This document shows positions 45,081 through 54,126 of a stretch of 64,000 nucleotides of DNA, one piece after another. Within the stretch, counting starts at the first letter, position 1. Every line of letters begins with the position of its first letter. The translations under genes and the position numbers were made by a program. The notes under the pieces were generated by a model. The model made no database searches. It was not told where the DNA came from and worked only from the letters and a program-made list of their open reading frames with translations. Source of the DNA: JAGQVA01 sp041391725 (lineage in GTDB: Bacteria > Bacteroidota > Bacteroidia > J057); contig JAWKNL010000027.1 in NCBI GenBank assembly GCA_041391725.1, positions 14,039-78,038 on the forward strand. Direction: 5' to 3'.

Positions 45081-46574
45081 TTATTTCCCGGAATTGCTGA
45101 CAAACGAAATATGTTTGCTGTCCGGCGACCAGGAAGGTACATTGATGGTTCCTTGTCCGCCATAAAGGTAGGCAATCGTTTTGGGTGCGCCGCCGCTGGC
45201 AGGCATGAGCCGGAGCATTACCCGCTTGTACGATGGGTGATCGTTGGGGGCAACATCCAGCCCGAAAGAAATAAATGCGATCATTGCCATCGAAGATATG
45301 TGGAAACCAGTTGTTATTGCTCGTCAAAGGTAACCTGCTCTTTTCCGAACCGTCAGGTTTCATCCGCCACAGTTGCATTGTGCCGGTATAACAGCGTTGA
45401 AATACACATATTTCCCGTCAGAGAATATTCGCAGCCATCTACATGCTCGCCTTTCTTATTGTCTGTCAGTGCGACTTCATTTTCCGTCAATGGTATTTTT
45501 ATACATTGTAAACTGTGCTTCCATTCCGCTGCGCGACAGCCACTACTTCTTTATTGTTGGGTGCTTCATCCGTGGAAGTACGAAGGTATTTTCGGTAACC
45601 ATCTGAGGCGTACCGCCTTCGAGGAAGGACATATACGAGTAGAACACCACCAGGTAATCCATCGCGATGGCTGCTGATCGCCAATAGTTTTCCGTGGATA
45701 TGCCGTGGTATTGTTGCGGGCAATATCCCCCGGTGTTAGGGATTTTTCGATTTCCCCCGCCTTCGACAGAATTTTGTACAGGGAGCCGTCCATATTAAAC
45801 AGCAATTTTTTCCCGTCGGGCATCCAGTTGGGCGCTTCAAACCGGCCATTCTTTTCGTGACTTTCCGTTTCCATCAAATACATTCATCGTTTCCATCCGG
45901 CAACCCGTATCTCCTTCTTTGCCGGGATTGTAGGTTTCGGCTACGGGTTTTGTCTATACGTACACATTCCATATACGGGCTTCTTCTACAACATCGGTTG
46001 AGCATATAAACAAGGCCGGCTAGTACTTCCTCCTGCAGATTTTCCATCACGTACTCCTGATCATTTGAAGAGGTTCGCCCACGTGTGCAGCCCGCATAAT
46101 AAATTTTTTACCCATACGCTCCACCTGGATAATCTGGTAATTGCTCTTTTTGGCAAAGATTTCGTCTTCCGGATCTCGCATAAATGCGCCGCGAAGAACA
46201 CGCCATTGTGCAACCATCAGCCCATCGCCATGGGCGACTGCGCTGAAGTGGGACGCTTTTTCGTCGTTATTGGCGCGAACCATCCAGCCGATTTTGCGAT
46301 GAGGATCGGTTCCGGCCCCCACAAATTCGAAATTGGCGGTAAGGATAAAATCGCCCTTGATTTTATTGTAGAGGTAGTGAAACTCGTCGCGTTCAAACCA
46401 GATATTGTAGCCTGCGCCTTTGAGCGTATAGGTTTGTGTTGCTGGATCAAAGCTGGATGATCCTTTAAGTTTTGGATTACCAATATCCGCAGAAGCTTCA
46501 AATACACCTGCGCCTGATTGGGCATTTACAGCGACCATATAAAAGCAGAAAAAAGATAGTAGTAGGTATTTCAT
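45081..46574 (-). pseudogene. Secreted protein with PD40/TolB-like propeller, frameshifted
   Basis: A ~490-residue exported protein (signal peptide MKYLLLSFFCFYMVAVNAQ, start 46574). The N-terminal ~180 residues, intact, form a DUF1349-like concanavalin domain (YNIWFERDEFHYLYNKIKGD, HRKIGWMVRANNDEKASHFS). Beyond 46047 the frame breaks; shifted pieces contain PD40-type propeller blades (FEAPNWMPDGKKLLFNMDGS, VPSWSPDSKHISFVSNSG). Such proteins often sit beside polysaccharide deacetylases or oligogalacturonate lyases, as here. A sensor or lyase-like role is possible; activity unknown. Confidence 0.7.
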
Positions 46575-46668
46575 AGCGGTTAGTATTTTGGGAATAGCAA
46601 AATGTAAGGAAAAAAGTCTGAATAAAACTAACCGGATCATGAAATTCCTTTATCCTGTACTGACAGGT

Positions 46669-47850
46669 TTACAGGTTTCTCCTCCTTACTTCTCTTGCCA
46701 GTAGTTCTACTTCTCTGCTTGCCTGTCCCTGAATGGAAGTATTTTCTTCTGCCCTGCGGATCAGGTAAGGCATGACAGCTCTGACTGGGCCATAGGGAAG
46801 GTATTTTGCCACATTATAACCTGCTGCTGCGAGGTTAAAGGATATATGATCAGACATTCCAAGAAGCTGGGCAAACCAGACGTGAGGGTGATTGTGGGGA
46901 ATGGATTTTTTATCCATGAGTTCAGCCAGAAGGCGGCTGCTCGACTCGTTGTGGGTTCCTGCACAAAAAGCCACATGAGACACCGCATCCAGACAAATAC
47001 GTATGGCTTCATCGTAATCCCTGTCGGTGGATTTTTTATCAGGCTGCATGGGGTTGGTATAACCCATTTCTTTGGCGCGGAGGGTTTCTTTTTCGATATA
47101 GGCGCCCCGCACCAGTTTTACCCCGAGAAAATACCCTTTTTGTGCTGCGCGTTCGACCAGACTTCTCAGATACGCCACACGGTCATGGCGATAGAGTTGT
47201 ACTGTGGTATAGACTACCGGTTTTTCTTTGTTGTATTTTTCCATGGCGGCTTCTGCAAGCTGATCGATGACATCCTGAAACCAGCTTTCTTCGGCATCGA
47301 TAAACAAAGGTGTAGCGTTTTCGGAGGCAGTTTTTGCGAGCATATCCACCCGGGCTTTTACCCGGTCAAATTCTTCTTTTTCTGTCTGTGAGAGTGCCTT
47401 TTTCGCCTGGATTTTCTCCAGCAGTTCATTCCTGGCCATGCCGGTGAGTTTGCATGCGCAGAATGCCACGTGAGGATGGGTTCCGCCGTGAACCAGGGTG
47501 CGGGCGATTTCACTGGCTGTTGCATCAAATCCGGCTTCGGTATTGCCGCCCTCGACCGAATAGTCGAGGATGGTTTTTACGCCGTAGGCTGCCAGTTCTT
47601 CCATTCTCTTTACCGTTCCCTCAATAGACTCCCCGCCCCCGAAAAGTTGAAATAAGGTTTTCCGTACCAGCCCTTCAACCGGCAGCCCGATGGCAAACGC
47701 TGCGTTGAGAAGTTTGGGACCAAGCCAGGTGATAAAAGGGGAATCAACTACCCGCATCAGGCGGTAGTCTTGCCGGAGCCGGCGATCGCTTTTTGCTTTG
47801 AAAGCCAGTTCTGTATTGTTAAAATCGAGGATTTGACGGGTTTTTTCCAT
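46669..47850 (-). CDS. Proline dehydrogenase
   Basis: A 393-residue FAD-dependent enzyme that oxidises proline to pyrroline-5-carboxylate, of the short, single-function type. The TIM-barrel motifs are present: TILDYSVEGGNTE, ATPLFIDAEESWFQDVID, VYTTVQLYRHDRVAYL, GYFLGVKLVRGAYIEKE and AFCAGTHNESSSRLLAE, with the C-terminal helix containing YLIRRAEENTS (substrate-binding arginines). No P5C dehydrogenase is nearby. It starts 12 bp after the gene 47863-48474 and is probably co-transcribed with it. Confidence 0.93.
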   Translation of the reverse strand: MEKTRQILDFNNTELAFKAKSDRRLRQDYRLMRVVDSPFITWLGPKLLNAAFAIGLPVEGLVRKTLFQLFGGGESIEGTVKRMEELAAYGVKTILDYSVEGGNTEAGFDATASEIARTLVHGGTHPHVAFCACKLTGMARNELLEKIQAKKALSQTEKEEFDRVKARVDMLAKTASENATPLFIDAEESWFQDVIDQLAEAAMEKYNKEKPVVYTTVQLYRHDRVAYLRSLVERAAQKGYFLGVKLVRGAYIEKETLRAKEMGYTNPMQPDKKSTDRDYDEAIRICLDAVSHVAFCAGTHNESSSRLLAELMDKKSIPHNHPHVWFAQLLGMSDHISFNLAAAGYNVAKYLPYGPVRAVMPYLIRRAEENTSIQGQASREVELLAREVRRRNL

Positions 47851-47862
47851 AATGGTAAATGG

Positions 47863-48474
47863 CTATTGGCGTGGAATGGATCGGTCCTCGGTGGATTCCA
47901 GTGCATCTTTGTCTCCCCTGGGGGGAGGATTAAATATGATAGATTCGGGTTTTTCGCTTATGTAAAAATACTCCAGGGTCTTTTTCCCTTTGGCATAGTC
48001 CACCTTGTTTTCTGATTCTTTGATGATATGTGTCCCATCTGCCAGGGTGGTATCGGTTCCCACAGGAAGTGATACCAGCAGGTGTTCAAAGGATCGGGAA
48101 AAGTAGGAATGTGCATGTAAAAATATACCCGGCTCCCCATTGTCCAGAGTTACAGAAGCAGGAATCTTTTCAGAAACGCCATCAGGGCGAAGCCTGAAAT
48201 ACTGATCGCGCCGCCACCCTACCACGAGATCATCGGAAGTGGCGGCATAACCTGAATCGGAAATCACAATCTGTACTTTGCCCTCTTTCATGGGAAATGG
48301 CTGTGCCTGCGGCACGCTGTACTCAATTTTCACCCAACCGCTGTATCCCTCAGGGATGTAAAAATCTCTGTTTGGTTCCTTATCCATAATCCAGAATGCA
48401 ATCAGGATAAATGCGGAAAAGGAAAAGGAGATCAGAATAATTCTTTCAATCCTCGAAAGTTTGCGTTTTGCCAT
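47863..48474 (-). CDS. Membrane-anchored protein, DUF6843-like
   Basis: A 203-residue protein with one N-terminal transmembrane segment (ERIILISFSFSAFILIAFWI) and a periplasmic or extracellular remainder. The segment FYIPEGYSGWVKIEYSVPQA with PMKEGKVQIVISDSGYAATS resembles the beta domain of DUF6843 proteins. It is not otherwise recognised; the function is unknown. It lies between endonuclease I and proline dehydrogenase genes on the same strand, 12 bp before the latter. Confidence 0.7.
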   Translation of the reverse strand: MAKRKLSRIERIILISFSFSAFILIAFWIMDKEPNRDFYIPEGYSGWVKIEYSVPQAQPFPMKEGKVQIVISDSGYAATSDDLVVGWRRDQYFRLRPDGVSEKIPASVTLDNGEPGIFLHAHSYFSRSFEHLLVSLPVGTDTTLADGTHIIKESENKVDYAKGKKTLEYFYISEKPESIIFNPPPRGDKDALESTEDRSIPRQ

Positions 48475-48517
48475 ATCTGCCCGCTCTGTTTAAACCGGCA
48501 AATTACTCAAGTTTCTC

Positions 48518-50161
48518 TCATCTGTCAACTAAAACGCGACGGTTCAAAGATTGATTTCCTGAATTTATCTGAACGATGTACAGGCCGGGGCTCCAATTGC
48601 CGGTATTGATGTTTGTTTCGGCTGCATTCATCCTGCCCGTAAACACAAGCTGGCCTGCCGGGCTGAATATACGGCAGGTTGCAGGCAGCAATTTCGAATC
48701 GCTTATCTGAATGGTTAACTGCACATTTACCGGATTGGGATAAATTCCAACTGCGGCACGAAAGTCATCTTCCAAAGCAGTATTGTCAATGATTTCTGCG
48801 GTAACAGGGATAGTAACGGTAGCCTTTCCGGTGGCATTGGTGGCAAAACTGATCTGTGTGCTGAGTGTACCGCCTGTCTGAGGCGTAAGTTTTACCGGGA
48901 GGCTCATCGCTTCTCCGGGCGCAATGGTTGCGGCATTTCCCGTAATATTTTCAAAAGTTAGTTGCGCATCTCCCGACGTAAAACCGGAAAGGTTCAGTGG
49001 CTGATTGCCGGTATTGGCAATGACCAGCCCGTAGAGGGCATGATCGGTAAGTTTCAGTGTGTCAAAATCAATTTCTGTATCAGTAACCTCCAGGCTGGTA
49101 AGCGCAGGCGCTGATGAAGTAGCGGAAATGGAGGTGATGCGATCTACAAACTGAGGATAATCGATAAAAGGGTTGCGGTTGTTCTGAACTGCATAAATGT
49201 CTTCATTGCGCTGCCGGTTGATCTCCGTCGGCGGAAAGCTTTTGTGCCACTGGCGGAGAATCGCTTCCTGGCTGTCAAGAAAATTGAGGTAATTCTGGTA
49301 ACGGATGACAAAATAAAACATGGCCCTTGCCACAGTTCCTTTGTGTACATCGCGGGGCTCAAATACGCCATCGCCCCTTTTGCTCCCGCCATTTTGCCAG
49401 GCGACATTGGACACGACGCCAAAGGGCAGGTTGCTGCGCTGGGTGTTGGCCGTTTCCCATGCAGGGAAAAGGTGAAAAAGATCTGAACGCATGGGCAGGT
49501 TTTGGGAAAACAGGCTCTGCGGCCAGGTATGTTCGGTATTAAATGCCATCAGCTGCGCATTGGTGCGGTCGGTAAAGTTGGTAATGGTAGTACCGGTGTA
49601 GATACATTCCAGCGTATTTACCGCTGCGCCCTGGCCATTTACCTTTTTATTGTCTATATTCATAAACATCTCGTCCCGGGCTTCATTATAACTTTTCTGA
49701 ATATAGCCCTGTGCCAGGCGGTTTTTCAGTGCGGTTTTTAACGCTTCTTCACTCAGATTCTCGGTGGAGTTGTAATAGGTATTCGAATATTTTCCCTGTC
49801 CCCTGAGATCAATGGACAAATCGCCCCGGTTACCATCTGTAACAATGACCATTTCGGTATTGTGTGCGACATTGTGTACCGGAGAGAAATACACAAAAAC
49901 AACCTGAGAATCGCCGGGTGCAAGGGCAAAAGGTGGCGTTTTCACCGAAAAAGGGGTGCTTTTAAAAATATCGTAAAATCTGATTTCCTGAATATGAACC
50001 GAGTCGGCAATCTGGTTTTTCAGTGTTACAGGAAGGCTGTCTGAGGTAATTTCATATACAGTCCCGAAGTCCAGGGAAGAAACACTGGCAGAAAGGGAAG
50101 ACTGGCCGGATATATGGAGGGAAAACAACAGGAGAAAACTCAGAATAAAAAGCTTTTGCAT
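48518..50161 (-). CDS. Secreted endonuclease I family nuclease with T9SS sorting domain
   Basis: A 547-residue secreted nuclease; the signal peptide (MQKLFILSFLLLFSLHISG) fixes the start at 50161 although the frame extends 141 bp further. An Ig-like ASH/choice-of-anchor domain is at about 20-125. The endonuclease I domain (about 130-350) contains NTEHTWPQSLF with the catalytic histidine, DLFHLFPAWETANTQRSNLP and FEPRDVHKGTVARAMFYFVI. A second beta domain (TGNQPLNLSGFTSGDAQLTF) and a T9SS domain (GIYPNPVNVQLTIQ ... RRVLVDR) follow. It would degrade extracellular DNA or RNA. Divergent from the MscS gene. Confidence 0.92.
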   Translation of the reverse strand: MQKLFILSFLLLFSLHISGQSSLSASVSSLDFGTVYEITSDSLPVTLKNQIADSVHIQEIRFYDIFKSTPFSVKTPPFALAPGDSQVVFVYFSPVHNVAHNTEMVIVTDGNRGDLSIDLRGQGKYSNTYYNSTENLSEEALKTALKNRLAQGYIQKSYNEARDEMFMNIDNKKVNGQGAAVNTLECIYTGTTITNFTDRTNAQLMAFNTEHTWPQSLFSQNLPMRSDLFHLFPAWETANTQRSNLPFGVVSNVAWQNGGSKRGDGVFEPRDVHKGTVARAMFYFVIRYQNYLNFLDSQEAILRQWHKSFPPTEINRQRNEDIYAVQNNRNPFIDYPQFVDRITSISATSSAPALTSLEVTDTEIDFDTLKLTDHALYGLVIANTGNQPLNLSGFTSGDAQLTFENITGNAATIAPGEAMSLPVKLTPQTGGTLSTQISFATNATGKATVTIPVTAEIIDNTALEDDFRAAVGIYPNPVNVQLTIQISDSKLLPATCRIFSPAGQLVFTGRMNAAETNINTGNWSPGLYIVQINSGNQSLNRRVLVDR

Positions 50162-50185
50162 AATTTTGGAGATTTTGGCGGGAGG

Positions 50186-50193
50186 CAAAGGTA
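50186..50193 (-). promoter_or_regulatory. -7 box for the endonuclease I gene
   Basis: The minus strand reads TACCTTTG, an exact TAnnTTTG match 24 bp before the start codon. No TTG is found at the usual distance. Confidence 0.4.
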
Positions 50194-50238
50194 TAGAAAA
50201 TAAAAAACTGAAACCATAACGAATGAATTTCCCTTCTA

Positions 50239-50270
50239 TTGGGCAGGCTGTAAAGAGATTGTTAATTTTG
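50239..50270 (+). promoter_or_regulatory. Promoter of the MscS/mnmD operon
   Basis: TTG (50239-50241) and TAATTTTG (50263-50270, exact -7 consensus) are separated by 21 bp, ahead of both candidate ATG codons. Confidence 0.55.
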
Positions 50271-50294
50271 TAAAAACGAAAGTTCAAAAACCTA

Positions 50295-51857
50295 ATGGTC
50301 ATGCAAAAAAACCGATTGTTTTTTTCTTTTATCGCGATTCTTATTTTTCAGGCACAACTCACTCAGGCACAGGATGATACAACACATGCCAAATACAGCC
50401 TTCTTACACCGCAGGAGACGGTTTCCCGCCATCTTTTTTACCTACAGCCTGAAACTTATGACGCTGCGCTTTCTTCAGATGCAATATTTGGCGAAGGTAT
50501 TTCAGCAGAGGAAAAAATCAGGATTGCTGTACAGATCAAAGAAATTTTTGATGCCAGGGGCGACTATGTTTATCTGAATCTGATCCCCGATAATCCTGAC
50601 TATACAGATTCGACCACTGGAAAAAACCGGTATGTAATTTTTCCCGATAAATACCCCGAAATCTATGTTGAAAAATATGGAGACCAATGGTTGTATTCGA
50701 AAAAGACCGTCGCCAGTCTCGGAAAAATATACAACACTGTTTTTCCGCTTGGCTCCGGGGTTTTAAAGCAAATCACCCCCCAGTTTGCCCAAAAGGAGTT
50801 TCTGGGCTTAAAGGTATGGCAATATGAAGGCATCCTTCTGACGATCATCATTTGTTTTATCGGCTACCTTCTTTTCAACTGGATTCTGGGAATACTGGTA
50901 AGAAGGGTTTTGCCCCGGTTTTTCGAAAAATCTTCGATAAATGTGGCCACCATCCCGCCACTGGTAAAGCCGATGAGTTGGTTTTTGCTGGTTTTACTTC
51001 TCTCCAATTATTTTATGCCGCTGCTCCTTTTGCCGATTTCTATCGGCAAACTGGTAGCAATGATACTTAAAATCGCTGCGCCAGTTTTTGGTGTGCTGGT
51101 ATTTTATCGCCTTGTAGATGTGCTGGCATCAGTTTTTGCCACCATTGCCATTAAAACCGATTCGACCATGGATGATCAACTGATTCCACTTCTGGCCAAA
51201 TCGGGGAAGATTATTGTGGTAGTATTTGGAATTCTGTTTGCCCTGCAAAACCTCGGGGTAAATGTCAACGCGCTCCTTGCAGGGGTTTCTATTGGCGGGC
51301 TGGCACTTGCACTTGCGGCACAGGATACTGTGCGCAACTTTATCGGTTCTATCTCCATATTTGTGGATCGCCCCTTTATGGTAGGAGATTTTATCGATAC
51401 AGGCAGCTTTTCGGGCTCGGTCATCGAAGTAGGGGTAAGATCAACCCGCCTGCTGGCGGTTGACGGGGCGACGATCACTATACCGAATGGAAAACTGGCA
51501 GACCTGGTAGTCACCAACCACGGCATGCGCACTTACCGGAGGTATGTAACAAATATCTCCATTACCTATGGAACTTCTCCCCAAACAATTGAGAAATTTG
51601 TAGCAGGTATCAGAGAGATTATTCATGCACACCCCGATACCCAAAAAGACAATTACGTCATCAACTTTCACGAAATGGCCGACTCATCGCTCAATATTTA
51701 TTTTTCGGTTTACTTTAGCGTTACCGATTATGGCAGATGGCTTGCAGCGAGACAGGAGATTTTCCTGTCTATTATGCAACTGGCAGAAAGTTTGGGCGTT
51801 GATTTTGCATTTCCTTCCACATCGGTATATATCGAAAGTATGCCGGAAAAGAAATAA
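50295..51857 (+). CDS. Mechanosensitive ion channel, MscS family
   Basis: A 520-residue membrane channel that opens under membrane tension. A signal peptide is followed by a soluble ~135-residue N-terminal domain, then three or more membrane helices (EGILLTIIICFIGYLLFNWI, PMSWFLLVLLLSNYFMPLLL, IGKLVAMILKIAAPVFGVLV) and the pore-lining helix region LLAGVSIGGLALALAAQDTV. The beta domain signature is RPFMVGDFIDTGSFSGSVIE with TTIPNGKLADLVV-type residues (seen as ITIPNGKLADLVVTNHG). The C-terminal domain closes the cytoplasmic vestibule. ATG at 50295 and at 50301 are both possible. The mnmD gene follows directly. Confidence 0.93.
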   Translation: MVMQKNRLFFSFIAILIFQAQLTQAQDDTTHAKYSLLTPQETVSRHLFYLQPETYDAALSSDAIFGEGISAEEKIRIAVQIKEIFDARGDYVYLNLIPDNPDYTDSTTGKNRYVIFPDKYPEIYVEKYGDQWLYSKKTVASLGKIYNTVFPLGSGVLKQITPQFAQKEFLGLKVWQYEGILLTIIICFIGYLLFNWILGILVRRVLPRFFEKSSINVATIPPLVKPMSWFLLVLLLSNYFMPLLLLPISIGKLVAMILKIAAPVFGVLVFYRLVDVLASVFATIAIKTDSTMDDQLIPLLAKSGKIIVVVFGILFALQNLGVNVNALLAGVSIGGLALALAAQDTVRNFIGSISIFVDRPFMVGDFIDTGSFSGSVIEVGVRSTRLLAVDGATITIPNGKLADLVVTNHGMRTYRRYVTNISITYGTSPQTIEKFVAGIREIIHAHPDTQKDNYVINFHEMADSSLNIYFSVYFSVTDYGRWLAARQEIFLSIMQLAESLGVDFAFPSTSVYIESMPEKK

Positions 51858-51868
51858 TATTGCCCCAT

Positions 51869-52534
51869 ATGGCAAATCCGAATGTAGAACATATCATCAC
51901 CAAAGATGGTTCTTCCACGCTCTATTCTCCCGGCTTTCACGAACACTATCACTCCATACATGGAGCGATCCGGGAATCCATGCACGTATTTATTCAATCG
52001 GGCCTGGATCTCCTTGAGGACAAATCAGAAATCAGATTGCTGGAAATGGGCTTCGGAACGGGGTTGAATGCACTACTGACTTATTTTTGCAAAGGCAACC
52101 GGCACATTCACTATACGGGAATAGAGGCTTACCCTCTTTCTGTTGAGCAGGTAATGAATCTCAACTACCCCAAAGAAAGCGGATTTGACGGGGCGGAAAC
52201 TATATTCAGGAAAATGCACGAAGCTGAGTGGAATCTTCCGGTTTCGATCGGAGAAGGATTTACTTTGGAAAAAGTCCATACCCAACTTCAAAACTTCGAA
52301 TCGGAGAAGGCTTTTGACCTCGTGTATTTTGACGCATTTGCCCCGACTTCTCAACCTGAGTTGTGGGAAGACGCCATTCTGGCCAAAATCTACGAAATGT
52401 TGTCTCACGGAGGGATATTTGTCACCTATTCAGCCAAAAGCAGCGTTCGGCGAAGTCTGATTGCGGCCGGTTTTGGGGTTGAAAAAATCCCCGGCCCTCC
52501 CGGAAAAAGAGAAATGCTGAGAGGGAGGAAATGA
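51869..52534 (+). CDS. mnmD: tRNA 5-methylaminomethyl-2-thiouridine methyltransferase MnmD
   Basis: A 221-residue SAM-dependent methyltransferase for the last step of mnm5s2U34 formation in tRNA. It is the stand-alone MnmD type without the FAD oxidase MnmC1 domain. Features: DGSSTLYSPGFHEHYHSIHG near the N-terminus, the SAM motif LLEMGFGTGLNALLTYF, IEAYPL, and the family motif VYFDAFAPTSQPELWEDAIL, then GIFVTYSAKSSVRRSLIAAG and PGPPGKREMLRG. A TTG nine bases upstream extends the frame, but the ATG is preferred. It begins 9 bp after the MscS stop. Confidence 0.94.
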   Translation: MANPNVEHIITKDGSSTLYSPGFHEHYHSIHGAIRESMHVFIQSGLDLLEDKSEIRLLEMGFGTGLNALLTYFCKGNRHIHYTGIEAYPLSVEQVMNLNYPKESGFDGAETIFRKMHEAEWNLPVSIGEGFTLEKVHTQLQNFESEKAFDLVYFDAFAPTSQPELWEDAILAKIYEMLSHGGIFVTYSAKSSVRRSLIAAGFGVEKIPGPPGKREMLRGRK

Positions 52535-52575
52535 TTGAGACCGGAAGCTATGAAAGGGCAATATTCCGGAAAAGA

Positions 52576-53680
52576 TTAATCTTCCTCCTCGTCCTCTCCA
52601 CCTTTTTTACCCATCAGAAATGCCTTGATAAATTCGTCAAGGTCTCCATCCATTACAGACTGGGCATCGGTTGACTTTACGCCTGTACGCACATCCTTTA
52701 CCTGTTTGTAGGGATGGAAAACGTAGTTCCGAATCTGAGAACCCCATTCGATGGCCATTTTATCGGCTTCAGCCTCCTGACGTGCAGCATTCCGTTTTTC
52801 GATCTCCAGTTCGTAGAGTTTGCTTTTAAGCAGTTGGAGTGCTTTTTCCTTATTGCGAAGCTGGCTTCTTTCGGTCTGGGCAAAAATAGTAATTCCGGTA
52901 GGCAGGTGTTTCAGTCTTACGGCTGTTTCGACCTTGTTGACGTTCTGTCCGCCTTTTCCGCCGGCATGGGTTGTCGTGATTTCAATTTCGGCAGGATTGA
53001 GTTCGATATTAATCGTATCGTCAATCAGCGGTCGCACGTCCACGGAGGCAAAGGTAGTCTGCCGTTTTCCCTGTGCGTTGAAAGGCGAGATGCGCACCAT
53101 TCGATGAACCCCCTTTTCTCCCTTGAGGAAACCGTAAGCAAACGAGCCGTTGATTTCCAGTTCGACACTTTTATAACCCGCAGTATCGCCGGGGACTTCA
53201 TCGAGCAGAGCCCATTTGAAACCGTGTTTTTCGGCGTACATGATATACATCCGCCGCATCATGCTTACCCAGTCCTGGCTTTCCGTACCGCCCGCACCTG
53301 AGTTGATTTCAAGGATACAGTCGAGGCGATCCTCTTCTTTGTCGAGCATCCGGCGGAATTCCAGTTCATCCAGAAGCTCAATTGCATGGCGGTAGGCAGC
53401 GTCCACTTCCTGGTCTGTGGCTTCGCCTTCTTTGAGAAACTCGTACAGGATTTCCACCTCCCCCGCTGCATTTTGTAGCTTTTGGAAGGCATCGGTCCAC
53501 ACTTTAATATTGGATATTTCCTTCAGCACCTTCTGGGCCTCATCGGGGTGTTCCCAGAAATCGGGCTGCTGGGTTATGGCTTGTTTTTCTTCTATGGTAG
53601 CTAACTTTCCAGCCACGTCAAAGATAACCTCCCAGCACGTAAGTTCGTGCCTGAAGTTCCTTAAATTGATCCTGTGTCAT
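52576..53680 (-). CDS. prfB: Peptide chain release factor 2, with programmed +1 frameshift
   Basis: Release factor 2 (367 residues) terminates translation at UGA and UAA. The 20-codon first frame (ATG 53678-53680, MTQDQFKELQARTYVLGGYL) ends at an in-frame TGA (53618-53620); translation must slip +1 at CTT-TGA-C to continue as DVAGKLATIEEKQAITQQPD. A Shine-Dalgarno-like GGGAGG lies 4 nt before CTT. RF2 features are the codon-recognition SPF in MVRISPFNAQ and the catalytic GGQ in HAGGKGGQNVNK. Falling RF2 levels favour slippage, so the gene regulates itself. It sits after yraN with its own promoter. Confidence 0.97.
53617..53635 (-). promoter_or_regulatory. prfB programmed frameshift site
   Basis: The minus strand reads GGGAGG-TTAT-CTT-TGA-C. 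The internal Shine-Dalgarno-like element and the slippery CTT before a TGA-C stop context match the classical RF2 autoregulatory site. Confidence 0.92.
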
Positions 53681-53703
53681 TATATTTTTTCATTAATGCC
53701 GGG

Positions 53704-53734
53704 CAAATATAACCCCATCTCTGAGAAATCCCAA
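53704..53734 (-). promoter_or_regulatory. Promoter of prfB
   Basis: Minus strand TTG (53734-53732), 20 bp spacer, TATATTTG (53711-53704, exact -7 box), 23 bp before the prfB start and at the edge of the preceding yraN gene. Confidence 0.6.
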
Positions 53735-53738
53735 CCTT

Positions 53739-54122
53739 TTACCAGTCGGGGTCTGTCATTTGAAATGCATCTTCAATGTGATGGATCAGCGGATGCTCCG
53801 GATTGTCCATGCCAATGGCAATAATATCAAACCTGACAGGGACGGTAAACAGTTGTTTTTCATAGATATAACTATCTGCCACCTTAAACATCATGGCCTG
53901 CTTTTGTTTGCTTACCGTTTCCTCCGGAAAGGTATGGCTGGTATCAGAGCGGGTGCGCACCTCCACAAATACCAGTTCGGCTGGCTCCAGTCTGAGCGCT
54001 ACGATATCCACTTCGCCTTTGAGGTAGCGGTAATTTCTGTCCATGATATGATATCCCTTGGCTTCGAGCAGCCCGGCGGCAATATCTTCACCCATTTTTC
54101 CCAGATCGTTGTGTGCAGCCAT
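53739..54122 (-). CDS. YraN family (UPF0102) endonuclease-like protein
   Basis: A 127-residue cytosolic protein of the UPF0102/YraN family with a restriction-endonuclease-like core. The family pattern is complete: LGKMGEDIAAGLLEAKGYHI, RNYRYLKGEVDIVAL with the active-site Glu and Asp, LVFVEVRTRSD with Glu-x-Arg in place of the usual Glu-x-Lys, and VRFDIIAIG. A DNA-repair or structure-specific nuclease role has been suggested for the family but is not firmly established. It lies 4 bp after the DUF4412 gene. Confidence 0.92.
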   Translation of the reverse strand: MAAHNDLGKMGEDIAAGLLEAKGYHIMDRNYRYLKGEVDIVALRLEPAELVFVEVRTRSDTSHTFPEETVSKQKQAMMFKVADSYIYEKQLFTVPVRFDIIAIGMDNPEHPLIHHIEDAFQMTDPDW

Positions 54123-54126
54123 ACAA

